Below are positions 7,228-16,766 of a stretch of 36,878 nucleotides of DNA, in pieces. The notes beneath the pieces were generated by a model. It was not told where the DNA came from, made no database searches, and saw only the letters and a list, made by a program, of their open reading frames with translations. Position 1 is the first letter of the stretch; every line of letters starts with the position of its first letter. This stretch comes from Acetobacter sp. DsW_063. Its GTDB lineage: Bacteria; Pseudomonadota; Alphaproteobacteria; Acetobacterales; Acetobacteraceae. The translations under genes were made by a program, and so were the position numbers. The DNA is taken from positions 1-36,878 of the forward strand of contig NZ_JOPL01000108.1 in assembly GCF_002153745.1 (NCBI RefSeq), written 5' to 3'.

Positions 7228-8127
7228 TCAGCCCGCCTCAGTCTCACTGCTGGAACATTCCTCGCGCGCCACGCGGACCAAACCTCTGCGACTCGGCGCT
7301 TCAATAAAGCGGAGAATCTCTTCGATCTTCTCATCGCTTCCATAGTGCTCCCGCACCACGCCAATACGCTGGGCGAACACATCGTCTCCACCGCCGCGCG
7401 GATAGAGCGTCTGAAACGCCTTGCGCATCCGGTGGATCTGAGCCGAGTCGACGCCGTTGCGCCGCAACCAGATCCAGTGCAGCCCGACCAGCCGCGCCCG
7501 GTTTCCAAGTACGCTGCCATACGGAATGACGTCGGCTTCGACGCCGGCCACGCCGCCGACAAGGGCCGCGCGTCCGATCCTGACGAACTGGTGTATCGCC
7601 GCCGCCCCCATCACACGGGCGTCGTCGTCGATGGAGACGTGACCGCCCATGACGACGTTGTTGACGATGATCACGCGGTCCCCAAGCGTGCAGTCGTGGG
7701 CGACATGCGCGTTGGCCATGATCAGGCAATCGGCGCCGACATGCGTAAGCCCCGAGCCGGTCACCGTGCCGCGATGGATGGTTACATGCTCGCGCACCAC
7801 CGTGCGCGCGCCGATCTCGCAGCGCGTCGGCTCGCCTTTGTATTTGAGATCCTGAGGAGCAAGGCCGACCGTCGTAAACGGGAAATAGCGCGATTCGGCG
7901 CCAAGCGTGGTGCAACCATCGACGACGACATTTGCCACCATCTCCACGCCATCGCCCACGACGACGTCCGGCCCGATCGAGCACCATGGGCCGATCTTGA
8001 CGCCCTCGCCCAGACGCGCGCCGGGAGCGATCAGCGCAGTGGGATGAATTCCCGGCGCCGTTGACTCCAGACCGGCACGGCTCTCTGAGCGCGCCGCATT
8101 CACCGTTTCAACCAGAACTACCTCCAT
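7228..8127 (-). CDS. lpxA: Acyl-ACP--UDP-N-acetylglucosamine O-acyltransferase
   Basis: LpxA transfers a 3-hydroxyacyl chain from ACP to UDP-GlcNAc, the first step of lipid A synthesis. The protein is a left-handed beta-helix of hexapeptide repeats. Its conserved histidine segment is VREHVTIHRGT then NAHVAHDC (H118, H141, H144 in this numbering), followed by a C-terminal helical domain. It has 299 residues against about 262 in E. coli, because of longer N- and C-terminal tails. The ATG at 8127 is chosen because GAGG precedes it; a GTG at 8190 would add 21 residues without a good ribosome site. Confidence 0.95.
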   Translation of the reverse strand: MEVVLVETVNAARSESRAGLESTAPGIHPTALIAPGARLGEGVKIGPWCSIGPDVVVGDGVEMVANVVVDGCTTLGAESRYFPFTTVGLAPQDLKYKGEPTRCEIGARTVVREHVTIHRGTVTGSGLTHVGADCLIMANAHVAHDCTLGDRVIIVNNVVMGGHVSIDDDARVMGAAAIHQFVRIGRAALVGGVAGVEADVIPYGSVLGNRARLVGLHWIWLRRNGVDSAQIHRMRKAFQTLYPRGGGDDVFAQRIGVVREHYGSDEKIEEILRFIEAPSRRGLVRVAREECSSSETEAG

Positions 8128-8277
8128 CGACGCCTCAGCTAACCATCGGTGAGCAATAAGGCAATTCGCGGGTCGATGAAAAGATTCCACACGCCCCGGA
8201 GGCGGTAAGTAAACGTATCAGCGCGATACAAAGCCCGCCCTGCGCAAAGCGGCTCCGTAGCCCCCCCCCGCGATATG

Positions 8278-8769
8278 TCAGTCCATGATCATGGCGCTGA
8301 ACGTCGCCTCGGCGACCGAGACGCCTTCGACACGCGCCACGCCACGGAACTTCCATACATTAGCGCGCTGCCGCTCTTTTTCGACATGGATGCGAACCTG
8401 ATCGCCGGGGCCTACCGGGCGGCGGAACTTCGCGCCTTCGATCGTCATGAAATAAACGAGTTTGCCTTCAAAGGCCGAACCCAGCGTCAACACGACGAGG
8501 GTCGCCGCCGTCTGCGCCATGGCTTCAATCAGCAATACGCCGGGCATCACCGGACGCGCGGGGAAATGTCCCTGGAAAAACGGCTCGTTCACAGAGACGT
8601 TCTTGACCCCGACCGCAGACTGCCCGAGTTCGACATCCACCATGCGATCAATCAGCAGGAATGGGTAGCGATGGGGAATCGCTTCCATGATCCGCATGAT
8701 GTCGACCGTCTCGATGCGCATCGTCGCGCCAGCGTCCTGCGTTTCGCGTTCCTGATCCACGTCTGTCAA
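8278..8769 (-). CDS. fabZ: 3-hydroxyacyl-ACP dehydratase FabZ
   Basis: FabZ dehydrates 3-hydroxyacyl-ACP in fatty acid elongation and competes with LpxA and LpxD for substrate, so its place between them balances lipid A and phospholipid. The hot-dog-fold motif FFQGHFPARPVMPG holds catalytic H68, and IEAMAQ holds E82. MRIMEAIPHRYPFLLIDR at the N-terminus is typical. The start is probably TTG at 8769, with GGAG upstream; ATG at codon 17 is the alternative and has no ribosome site. Length 163 is slightly above the usual 150. Confidence 0.96.
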   Translation of the reverse strand: MTDVDQERETQDAGATMRIETVDIMRIMEAIPHRYPFLLIDRMVDVELGQSAVGVKNVSVNEPFFQGHFPARPVMPGVLLIEAMAQTAATLVVLTLGSAFEGKLVYFMTIEGAKFRRPVGPGDQVRIHVEKERQRANVWKFRGVARVEGVSVAEATFSAMIMD

Positions 8770-8795
8770 ACCGCTCCGTTATCGCGTCGCGCCCG

Positions 8796-9902
8796 TCACG
8801 CGCCGCCTTTTCCTTCCGACTGGCTGTCGTCAGCGCCCTCTTCAACACCAGGGCGGCGAGAAAGTCGACGCAGTGTTGCAACATTACGAAAAAATTCTCG
8901 GAACGGCATCGCCGGGCTCCCAATGACATCGGCTCCCGCCTCGACGTCCGACATCACGCCGCACTGTGCGCCGACACGGGCTTTCGTCCCAATTTTGATG
9001 TGGCCGATCAGCCCCGCCTGCGCCGCTATGGTGACGTAATCACCAAGCTCGGTCGAACCGGAAATCCCGGCCTGAGAGACAACGATACAGCCTTTACCAA
9101 GGCGAGCGTTATGACCGATCTGCACCAGATTATCGAGTCGCGATCCCGCGCCGATCACCGTATCCTGTACCGAACCACGGTCGATCGTGGAGTTGGCGCC
9201 GATTTCCACGCCGTCCTCAAGGACTACGACGCCAAGTTGCGGCACGGTTTCGAAACCCTGCGGCCCCACGGCGAAACCAAACCCGTCCTGCCCCACACGC
9301 GCACCGGGAAAGAGTGTAACCCGGTCGCCAAGCACCGCGTGGGATAGCACGACCTGCGCGCAGATCCGGCAATCTGCGCCGATGCGGACTCCGTCGCCGA
9401 TCACGGCGTGCGGGCCGATAATCGTCCCGGCCCCGATCTCGACACCTTCTCCGATCACCGCGAAGGGCCCGACCTCACAAGAAGCGTCGACCTGCGCGGA
9501 CGTGGCGACCACCGCTGTCGCGTGGATCCCGGCCCGCGCTTTCGGCGCGGGATGGAACATGCGGGCGACACGCGACCACGCGAGATAAGGCTGCGCCACC
9601 ACAATAGCGCCACAGCCGGGAGGAACTCGCGACGCAAAGGCTTTGGCGACAATCACCAGACCAGCCTGAGTGTCGTCCAATGCGGCTACATAACGACGGT
9701 TGTCGAGGAAGCTGAGCTCCGTCGGCCCCGCCGCCTGAAGCGGCCCTATGCCGGTGAAGCCTCCCTCAGGAAAGCCTCCCTCGCGCGGAGGTAGCAGGTC
9801 ACCACCTGCAACCTCAGCCAACGCCTCGGCCGTGAACGGTCCGGCGCGTTCGAAAAAACGCCGGTCAGCCGTCGCATGCCTGCGCTCCACCACGTCGCTC
9901 AT
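8796..9902 (-). CDS. lpxD: UDP-3-O-(3-hydroxyacyl)glucosamine N-acyltransferase
   Basis: LpxD adds the N-linked hydroxyacyl chain in the third step of lipid A synthesis. The 368-residue protein has an N-terminal uridine-binding domain (about 23-110, with ELSFLDNRRYVAAL), then a hexapeptide beta-helix. The signature stretch GANSTIDRG and the histidine-bearing NLVQIGHNARLG are present. A C-terminal helix follows. The first 20 residues are extra compared with many homologues. It lies 45 nt after the skp-like gene and 26 nt before fabZ. Confidence 0.95.
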   Translation of the reverse strand: MSDVVERRHATADRRFFERAGPFTAEALAEVAGGDLLPPREGGFPEGGFTGIGPLQAAGPTELSFLDNRRYVAALDDTQAGLVIVAKAFASRVPPGCGAIVVAQPYLAWSRVARMFHPAPKARAGIHATAVVATSAQVDASCEVGPFAVIGEGVEIGAGTIIGPHAVIGDGVRIGADCRICAQVVLSHAVLGDRVTLFPGARVGQDGFGFAVGPQGFETVPQLGVVVLEDGVEIGANSTIDRGSVQDTVIGAGSRLDNLVQIGHNARLGKGCIVVSQAGISGSTELGDYVTIAAQAGLIGHIKIGTKARVGAQCGVMSDVEAGADVIGSPAMPFREFFRNVATLRRLSRRPGVEEGADDSQSEGKGGA

Positions 9903-9947
9903 CGCGCCGCTCTCGATTCAGATCGCGCGAGGCTCACCGCGTCACGC

Positions 9948-10814
9948 TCACTTCGGCGCTGCGGCTGGAGCCGGAGCAGCCGCCTGCGCGGACGCTGTGG
10001 TCGGCATCTTGCCAGATTTCGCAAGCACTTCCGGATCTTCGTTCGGCGCCGGGATATAGACTTTCGGCAGAACGACGTTCAGCTGCGTCGCGACCTCGTT
10101 CGTGATGTCCTGCCCGTCGACGTGCAACGCAACCTGCTCGCTATGCATGATCAGGTTCATGCCATGGCTCGAAGCAACGTGCTGAATGACCTGCACCAGT
10201 TCCCGCTCGATCTGCCCGAGCGAGACCTGCGCCGCTTCCTGAATGATCCGGTTACGCTCACGGAAGTCGCGCTGGGCCTTCATGACGCGCGATTGCAGGG
10301 CGCGTTCCTGGCCCTGAATCTGATCTGCGGACATCGTCTTGGCGGCGGCCTGCAGCTTTTGCTGCTCATCGCGCCAGCCAGCCTGCGCCTTCTGTGCGTC
10401 CTGCGCCAGCGCGTCACGACGACCGCCAAGCTCGCGCTCGACCTGCTGACCTGCCATCGACTGGCGCATCACGTCAGCGACGCTGATGATGCCGATCACA
10501 GCCGCCGGAGGCGGAGCCGCCTTCGGCAGTTCGGGCGCAGTCGGAATATTGGGCTGCGGCAGCACTGGCGGCGGACGGGAATTGTCAGCCTCCTCACCAT
10601 CCTGACCGTCGGCCTCCTGCGCCTGCACGGGGGCCGGGCGCGACATATGCGCGGGAGCGGGAGCCGCAGTGGGGTGCGCCGTCTTCGGCACGAACCAGCC
10701 GGCGCCGCCGCTGGAGTTGGAGGCCGCCTGCGCATGAGCGGACTCGATGAAGGAATGACCGGGAACGACAAGAACGGCGGCGGCGAGAAGCGCCGCTGCG
10801 GACAAGCGAGACAT
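9948..10814 (-). CDS. Periplasmic OmpH/Skp-family chaperone
   Basis: Skp-like proteins escort unfolded outer-membrane proteins through the periplasm to BamA. The 288-residue product has a signal peptide (about 1-28, ending AHAQ) and a long Pro/Ala-rich linker (about 45-110). The OmpH region begins at VIGIISVADVMRQS and continues into a charged coiled coil. A Pro/Ala-rich tail ends the protein. It is much longer than E. coli Skp (161 residues), owing to the linker and tail. The ATG at 10814 is set by GAGGTG just upstream and lies 7 nt after the bamA stop. Confidence 0.88.
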   Translation of the reverse strand: MSRLSAAALLAAAVLVVPGHSFIESAHAQAASNSSGGAGWFVPKTAHPTAAPAPAHMSRPAPVQAQEADGQDGEEADNSRPPPVLPQPNIPTAPELPKAAPPPAAVIGIISVADVMRQSMAGQQVERELGGRRDALAQDAQKAQAGWRDEQQKLQAAAKTMSADQIQGQERALQSRVMKAQRDFRERNRIIQEAAQVSLGQIERELVQVIQHVASSHGMNLIMHSEQVALHVDGQDITNEVATQLNVVLPKVYIPAPNEDPEVLAKSGKMPTTASAQAAAPAPAAAPK

Positions 10815-10821
10815 TGTCACC

Positions 10822-13266
10822 TCAGAATTGCTGACCGAAGCCGAAGCGCAGCAGCTGCGTGCGGTCATTTCGTTTACGCAGGACAGGAATGCCCGCATCA
10901 ATGTTAATAAGACCGAAGGGGCTCTTCCACGAGAAGCCCAGACCGGTGCTGATACGCGGCGTCAGGGTGTCGCCCGAAACACGCTCGTATTTGTATGGGT
11001 AATAGTTGAGCTGGTTAGGGTTGGTGTAGTTGTTTCTCACACGCAGGCCCGCCAGAGCGCCGGTGTCAACAAAGTAACGGCCACGAATACCCATGTCCGC
11101 CGCGAACGGCATCGGGAAGTTGACCGTCATTGACCCGGTATAGATGAAGCGTCCGCCCAGAAGGTCTTCCTGCGAATGGATGGCGCCGTCCGCCGGGGAC
11201 ACCGTGGTCTGCCCGACCGCTCGAGGCCCCACGCCGCCGTCAAGGAAGCCGCGCAGATTCTGACCGCCGAGATAGAAGTTGTCGATCACGTCGTGACGGC
11301 CATTGCCCCAGTCCGCCAGATAACCGGCGCCGGCAGTAAAGGCGACTGTCCAGTCGTGGTTGCCCATCATATCGTCGAGCGGCAGGTAATATCCGACGTC
11401 GACCTTACCGCGGACGTATTTTTCATCACCGCCAGCGCCGGCGAAATCGCCGCCTACGCGGGCCACGAAACCCTTGTGCGGCTGCAGGCGGCTATCGCGC
11501 GTGTCGTAGGTAAGCGTCGTGCCGATCTGTGACAGCAGCGAACTGCCGGCCTGATCGAGAATGTAGAAGGACGTCTCGCTCCAGGACCCGCCGATAGTAC
11601 GATGGATGAGCGAGTAGTTCCACGATTGCGACAGATGGTTCGTATAGGCGTAACCCAGACGGAATGTGACGCCGTACCGCCCTTCCGAATAGTTCTGATA
11701 CGTCTGATACTTGTTCTCGATGTAGAACAGATCGACGCCCGCGACGAGGTTCCGGTTCAGGAAGTATGGATCCGTGACGGAAAGATCCACCTGCCGCTGG
11801 TAATAAGCCATGGTCCCGGAAATACCGGCGTCGACGCCGCTGCCGAGCAGGTTATGCTGCTTGAGACCAAGGTTGCCGATGATGCCGACGTCCGTCGAAT
11901 AGCCGCCACCGAGCGAGAACTCGCCGGTCGGTTTTTCCACAACGTTCGCCGCCACGTTCACGCGGTCCGGCGCGGAGCCCTGACTCTGGTCGATGGAGAC
12001 GGAGCTGAAATAGCCCAGATCCTGCAACGCCTGCTTGGAATACTTCTTGTACATCGCAGTGAACGGATCGCCCTCCGCCATCGGCAACTGCCTGCGGATG
12101 ACGCTGTCCTGCGTGATCGTATTGCCGTTGATGTCAAGGCGCTCGACATACATGCGCGGCCCTTCGCTGACGTCGAAGAGCAGGTTGACGATGCGCTTTT
12201 CCGGATTACGGGCGATCTCAGGACGGACCACCGCGAAGGGGTTGCCCTTCGACTGGATGATCTCCTCCATGTTCGTCGCGTTGTGCTGAACCGCGTTGCC
12301 GTCGTACCACTGGTTCGGAAACAGCTCGATATACTTACGCAGCGACGCCGCGGGAACGTGGCGAAGACTGGAGCGGATGTCCATCTTGCCGAGCCGGTAA
12401 CGCGGGCCTTCGTTCAGCGTAAACGTGACGTAGAAGGATTTGCGGTCGGGCGACAATTCGCCCGTCGCGTTGATCATCTGGAAATCGACGAAGCCGTTAG
12501 CCAGATAGAAACGGCGCAGCAATTCAGCGTCGTAACGCAGACGCTCCGGGTTGTATTCGTCCGATGAGGAGAAGAACCGGTACCATTGGGTCTCTTTCGA
12601 GGAAACCACTCCGGCGAGACGCGCTTCGCTGAAATTCTTGTTTCCGACGAAGGAAATCTTGCGGATCAGCGTCTGAGGCCCTTCGTTGACCTGAAACACC
12701 ACGTCGACGCGATTATGCGCAAGGCGAACGATTTGCGGCGTCACATCGGCGCCGTACCGCGCCTTCTGCGCGTAGACCTCAAGAATCTTCTGACGGTCGG
12801 CCGCAGTCGTCTGCTGGGAGAACACTGCGCGCGAACGCAGGGCGATCACCTTGCGCAGATCCTCATCCTTCGCGGCGTGGTTACCCTCGAAGACGATGCG
12901 GTTGACGATGGGGTTCTCGACGACCTGCACCTGCAGGACGTCGCCGGAGCGGTGCAGTGTGACGTCCTTGAACAGGCCGGTGGCGTAAAGAGTCTTCAGG
13001 GAACGATCGAGGTTGTCCTGGTTGAAAGTGTCGCCCGTGCGCACCACCATATAGGACAGGACCGTGCTGGCCTCGATCCGGTCGTTGCCATGAACCTCGA
13101 TATTCTCGATGACCTGGCCGGACGAGTGGCGCTCGCGCTCGGCGGCCCCATTGTGTTCGACGGCTGTATGACGCCTGGCCGGGGCGAACTGCGCTGACGC
13201 TTTCGACCCCATGAGCATTGGCAGCAAGCAAACCGAAGCGAGCAAAGCCTTACGTTTACTCTTCAA
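10822..13266 (-). CDS. bamA: Outer membrane protein assembly factor BamA
   Basis: BamA is the central outer-membrane barrel that folds other barrel proteins. After a signal peptide (start KSKRKALLASV, ending SKASAQ) come five POTRA domains, recognisable by GQVIENIEVHGNDRI, NRIVFEGN, IRKISFVGNKNFSE, YRLGKMDI and YVERLDINGN. The 16-strand barrel includes the loop-6 motif NLRGF and ends RFGFGQQF with a C-terminal Phe. A TTG at 13266 is the best start: GGAGAGG lies 8 nt upstream and the signal peptide follows directly. The longer frame from 13326 would give an unlikely leader. Length is 814. Confidence 0.96.
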   Translation of the reverse strand: MKSKRKALLASVCLLPMLMGSKASAQFAPARRHTAVEHNGAAERERHSSGQVIENIEVHGNDRIEASTVLSYMVVRTGDTFNQDNLDRSLKTLYATGLFKDVTLHRSGDVLQVQVVENPIVNRIVFEGNHAAKDEDLRKVIALRSRAVFSQQTTAADRQKILEVYAQKARYGADVTPQIVRLAHNRVDVVFQVNEGPQTLIRKISFVGNKNFSEARLAGVVSSKETQWYRFFSSSDEYNPERLRYDAELLRRFYLANGFVDFQMINATGELSPDRKSFYVTFTLNEGPRYRLGKMDIRSSLRHVPAASLRKYIELFPNQWYDGNAVQHNATNMEEIIQSKGNPFAVVRPEIARNPEKRIVNLLFDVSEGPRMYVERLDINGNTITQDSVIRRQLPMAEGDPFTAMYKKYSKQALQDLGYFSSVSIDQSQGSAPDRVNVAANVVEKPTGEFSLGGGYSTDVGIIGNLGLKQHNLLGSGVDAGISGTMAYYQRQVDLSVTDPYFLNRNLVAGVDLFYIENKYQTYQNYSEGRYGVTFRLGYAYTNHLSQSWNYSLIHRTIGGSWSETSFYILDQAGSSLLSQIGTTLTYDTRDSRLQPHKGFVARVGGDFAGAGGDEKYVRGKVDVGYYLPLDDMMGNHDWTVAFTAGAGYLADWGNGRHDVIDNFYLGGQNLRGFLDGGVGPRAVGQTTVSPADGAIHSQEDLLGGRFIYTGSMTVNFPMPFAADMGIRGRYFVDTGALAGLRVRNNYTNPNQLNYYPYKYERVSGDTLTPRISTGLGFSWKSPFGLINIDAGIPVLRKRNDRTQLLRFGFGQQF

Positions 13267-13337
13267 GACCAGCACCTCTCCGACGGGGAGCAAGGCTCCC
13301 GCTGCCACGACCAAACTCACTCGCAAATAGGCTCGTC

Positions 13338-13390
13338 AACCCGACCCGCATTTCAAGCATAGCGGAAATGCGGGCGCGAACCCAAATGCC
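13338..13390 (-). promoter_or_regulatory. Hairpin and possible promoter in the bamA leader
   Basis: CCCGCATTTC (13345-13354) and GAAATGCGGG (13365-13374) form a perfect 10-bp stem with a 10-nt loop, about 80 nt upstream of the bamA start. On the minus strand a weak promoter, TTGGGT then TATGCT with an 18-nt spacer, runs into this element, with the -10 in the loop. bamA may thus have its own regulated transcript within the long operon. The promoter part is tentative. Confidence 0.4.
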
Positions 13391-13537
13391 GCCGCGCCTG
13401 CGAAACCTGAACAGACGCCCGATCGGGACAAATGCTCCCGAATACACTCGCGGAACTATCCGAAATGTCGCCGGGGGCGCAAGCGCCCGGAACATTACGA
13501 AACACGCCCAAGCATTTCTCTGAAGCTTTTCGTGCCC

Positions 13538-14644
13538 TCACCCCGCCAGCGACGCGACCCATTTGAACAGGCCAAAGCTGGAAAGATCGTTGAACGTGGA
13601 GAAAAGAAACAGGCAGGCGATCAACGCGAAGCCAGCCTGAAACCCGAGTTCCTGCACCTTGCGCGGCACAGGACGTCCGCGGATCGCCTCGATCGCGTAG
13701 AACACCAGACGTCCACCGTCGAGAATCGGCACGGGGAAGAGGTTGATCAACCCGAGATTGACCGACAGAAGCGCCATGAACGACACTAAACTGGCGACGC
13801 CATACTGCGCCACCTGACCCGACATCTGCGCGATCCGCAACGGTCCGCCAAGATCTCGCGCCGTATGTCGACCCGTGACCATCTGCCAGAGACCATCCAG
13901 CGTCTGCACTGTCACCGACCATGTCTCACGCGCTCCCGCGACCACAGCCGCTCCGGGAGACAGAGGCGCACTTGTGACCGTGGCGAAAGTAACGCCAAGC
14001 TGGCCGACAGGGCTCGCCTTGCCGGCGGTGGAAACACTACCGATCGTTACAGGCAGGGAAACGTCCTCGCCGTGACGGCGCACATGCAGCGTTGTCGCCT
14101 TGCCCGGCGCTGCCGCCACCACACTTTGCACCGTCGTCACCTCGGGCGTCGACGTGTCGCCAACCGCGAGAATCGCGTCGCCCGAAGCGACACCGGCCGC
14201 AGCAGCAGCGCTGCCCGGCGACACGGCGTTCACTTCGTTACGCGCTTCCGGGCGGCCGCAGAACGCGAACAACGCGGAGAACAGCAGGAACGCGAGAAGA
14301 AAATTGAAAACCGGTCCCGCGAGAATGACGATGGCGCGCGAACCCACCGGTTTGTCGTGGAAGGTGCGTCCAGGCTCCCAGGCGGCTTTCTGCTCGTCAG
14401 TGGCTTCCTCCGGCCCTTCGAAGCCATGCGGCTTCACGAAGCCGCCCAGCGGGATCGGCCCCACGCGCCACTCCGTCCCGGCCTTGTCGGTCCAACGCCA
14501 GAGCGGCGGGCCGAAGCCGATTGAGAACGTCTCGACCTTTACGCCCCGCCATCGGGCCGCGAGGTAGTGGCCCAGTTCGTGGATGAACACGAGCACGCCG
14601 AGCACGACGACGAACGACAGGATTGTGCGGATCGCTTCATGCAT
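13538..14644 (-). CDS. rseP: Site-2 zinc metalloprotease RseP
   Basis: This intramembrane protease cuts membrane-bound anti-sigma factors and remnant signal peptides. The 368-residue protein has the zinc motif HELGH (H22, E23, H26) in the first membrane helix. A single PDZ domain lies in the middle (about 130-210). The second catalytic motif NLFPVPILDGG sits in a late helix, and the C-terminal helix ends the protein. Many enterobacterial homologues have two PDZ domains. The ATG at 14644 follows AAGGAG. A 271-nt gap separates it from bamA. Confidence 0.95.
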   Translation of the reverse strand: MHEAIRTILSFVVVLGVLVFIHELGHYLAARWRGVKVETFSIGFGPPLWRWTDKAGTEWRVGPIPLGGFVKPHGFEGPEEATDEQKAAWEPGRTFHDKPVGSRAIVILAGPVFNFLLAFLLFSALFAFCGRPEARNEVNAVSPGSAAAAAGVASGDAILAVGDTSTPEVTTVQSVVAAAPGKATTLHVRRHGEDVSLPVTIGSVSTAGKASPVGQLGVTFATVTSAPLSPGAAVVAGARETWSVTVQTLDGLWQMVTGRHTARDLGGPLRIAQMSGQVAQYGVASLVSFMALLSVNLGLINLFPVPILDGGRLVFYAIEAIRGRPVPRKVQELGFQAGFALIACLFLFSTFNDLSSFGLFKWVASLAG

Positions 14645-14680
14645 CAGCGTGGCTCCTTGGGAATCGGCGGACTGACGATG

Positions 14681-15844
14681 TCACGCGGCGCGCTGGATCG
14701 TATGCGTCGAAGCCGCCAGGCGCGCTTCCGCGTCCCAGTGAAGAACGGCGTTCAGATCGTCGATGGGCGGGGCACCGAGCGCGTCCATCACTTTCTCCAC
14801 GACACGGGCGATATCGAGAAAACCGATCTGACCGGCAAGAAACGCCTCGACCGCGACCTCATTGGCGGCAGAGAGGATCGCAGAAGACGCCCCCCCCTCA
14901 CGCAACGCCCGACGGGCGAGGCGCAGAGCCGGAAAGCGAATCTCGTCCGGCGCCTCGAACGTCAGCGAGCCATACTCCGCGAGATCCAGACGGGGCGAGT
15001 TCGTGGCCATCCGGCGCGGCCAGGCGAGGCAGTGCGCGATGGGAATTCGCATATCCGCTGACCCGAGCTGCGCGATAAGGCTCCCGTCGGTGTATTGCAC
15101 CAGGCTGTGGACGACCGACTGAGGGTGCACCACCACGTCAATCCGGTCTTCGGTCAGATCGAATATCCGTGCGGCCTCGATGACCTCCAGTCCCTTGTTG
15201 AACATGGTCGCGGAATCGATGCTGATCTTCGCGCCCATGGTCCAGGTCGGATGCTTTAGCGCCTGGGCGGCCGTCGCTGCTTCCATCGACTCCAGCGTAG
15301 CGCTGCGGAACGGACCACCCGACGCCGTCAGAATGATTTTCTCGACCTGATCGGTCTGACGGTCCGCCATCGCCTGAAAGACGGCGTTGTGTTCCGAGTC
15401 GACAGGAAGCAGCGTCGCGCCGGCATCCCTGATGGCGCGGAGCATCACGTCGCCCGCGCAGACAAGAGCCTCCTTGTTGGCCAGCGCCACAGTCTTGCCA
15501 TTGCGGATCGCAGCCAGCGTGGGTTCCAGACCGGCCGCTCCGGTAATAGCGGCCATCGTCCAGTCGACCTCTCGCCCCGAAGCCTCGATTACGGCGACAC
15601 GGCCGCCGGCAGCTTCTACGCCAGATCCGGCAAGACGTTCGCGAAGCTCGGGGAGAGCTCCTTCGTCGGCGATGACCGCTATTTCCGCGCGCAGCGAGAG
15701 GGCCTGCTCGGCCAGAGCGGCGACGTTGCGCCCCCCCACCAACACTCGGACGGAGACGTCGGCGCCAGCCTGCCTGACCAGATCGACAGTGGAGCAACCG
15801 ATGCTGCCGGTGCATCCCAGAATGTTAACCGTTTTCATAACCAT
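14681..15844 (-). CDS. dxr: 1-deoxy-D-xylulose 5-phosphate reductoisomerase
   Basis: Dxr makes 2-C-methyl-D-erythritol 4-phosphate, the committed step of the non-mevalonate isoprenoid pathway. The NADPH loop GCTGSIG is at 10-16. The metal-site motif PVDSEHNAVFQ, the loop ASGGPFR and the substrate segment SIDSATMFNKGLEVIEA are all intact. Length 387 is standard. Either ATG at 15844 or at codon 3 could be used. Together with uppS upstream it supplies the lipid carrier for the cell wall. Confidence 0.96.
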   Translation of the reverse strand: MVMKTVNILGCTGSIGCSTVDLVRQAGADVSVRVLVGGRNVAALAEQALSLRAEIAVIADEGALPELRERLAGSGVEAAGGRVAVIEASGREVDWTMAAITGAAGLEPTLAAIRNGKTVALANKEALVCAGDVMLRAIRDAGATLLPVDSEHNAVFQAMADRQTDQVEKIILTASGGPFRSATLESMEAATAAQALKHPTWTMGAKISIDSATMFNKGLEVIEAARIFDLTEDRIDVVVHPQSVVHSLVQYTDGSLIAQLGSADMRIPIAHCLAWPRRMATNSPRLDLAEYGSLTFEAPDEIRFPALRLARRALREGGASSAILSAANEVAVEAFLAGQIGFLDIARVVEKVMDALGAPPIDDLNAVLHWDAEARLAASTHTIQRAA

Positions 15845-15902
15845 CCCACATTACCCGCATTCGCCGTCGGCGGCGAGCCTGCCCCTTGCGCCAGACCGCG
15901 CT

Positions 15903-16766
15903 TCATCCACCGAGGAAACGTCCCAGCCCCCGCGCCAGACCGTCGAAGCCGACAGACCAGAACGGAAGCCCAGGTTTCGCCAGCAACGACAACAGAGCCG
16001 CCAGAGGCGCTGCGGCGAGCAACGCGTCGAAACGGTCCAGCAGACCGCCATGCCCCGGCAGCAGACGTCCGGAATCCTTGACGCCTCTCGCGCGCTTGAC
16101 TGCGCTTTCCGCGAGATCTCCCGCCTGCGCCGCTATCCCCAGAAGCAACGCCCAACCGGCGCCGCGAACTGCAAACCCTGCGCCCGGAATTGTCGCGACC
16201 ACGAACCCCGCCACAACAGCGCCCAGCAATCCGCCGACTGCGCCCGACCGCGTCTTACCGGGAGAGATGCGTGGCGCGAGCTTCGGGCCGCCAATCATCC
16301 GCCCGGTGACATAGGCGGCGCTGTCGCTCGACACGACCACGGCGATCACGAACACGACGGCCCAGACGCCGCAATCCGCGCCCAGCCGAAGCCACATGAG
16401 AGAAAGACCGCCAGCGACGATCACCGCGTTCATCAGCCACAGCGGCGGCCCGAAGACGAAAGCCGTCATCGCGAAGGCTGGCGTGGCTTCCCACCGCCCG
16501 CAGAACGCCGAAAGACCTGCACAGAAAGACCATGCGACGAAAAGCGCGCCCCGCCACGAACGTGGGGAAAGTGAGAAAAGGGCGCAGCCTTCGGCGGCCA
16601 TGCCCGCCATCGTCGCGACGATGAGCAGTCCGTATGCGTAACCGCCAAGACTTATCGCCAGAACAGCGACGATAATAAGCGCCAGAGCAGAGAGAAGGCG
16701 GGGGCGCAGATCGCGCCAGTCTCGACCGGGCATGGCGCTGGACGGCTGTGTGGATGCCAAGGTCAC
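15903..16766 (-). CDS. cdsA: Phosphatidate cytidylyltransferase
   Basis: CdsA makes CDP-diacylglycerol, the precursor of all bacterial phospholipids, at the inner membrane. The 287-residue protein has about eight hydrophobic helices and the family signature near the C-terminus, SAVKRARGVKDSGRLLPGHG then GLLDR. The start is GTG at 16766, overlapping the uppS stop as GTGA, so the two are translationally coupled. A run of 20-25 polar residues precedes the first helix. Confidence 0.94.
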   Translation of the reverse strand: MTLASTQPSSAMPGRDWRDLRPRLLSALALIIVAVLAISLGGYAYGLLIVATMAGMAAEGCALFSLSPRSWRGALFVAWSFCAGLSAFCGRWEATPAFAMTAFVFGPPLWLMNAVIVAGGLSLMWLRLGADCGVWAVVFVIAVVVSSDSAAYVTGRMIGGPKLAPRISPGKTRSGAVGGLLGAVVAGFVVATIPGAGFAVRGAGWALLLGIAAQAGDLAESAVKRARGVKDSGRLLPGHGGLLDRFDALLAAAPLAALLSLLAKPGLPFWSVGFDGLARGLGRFLGG

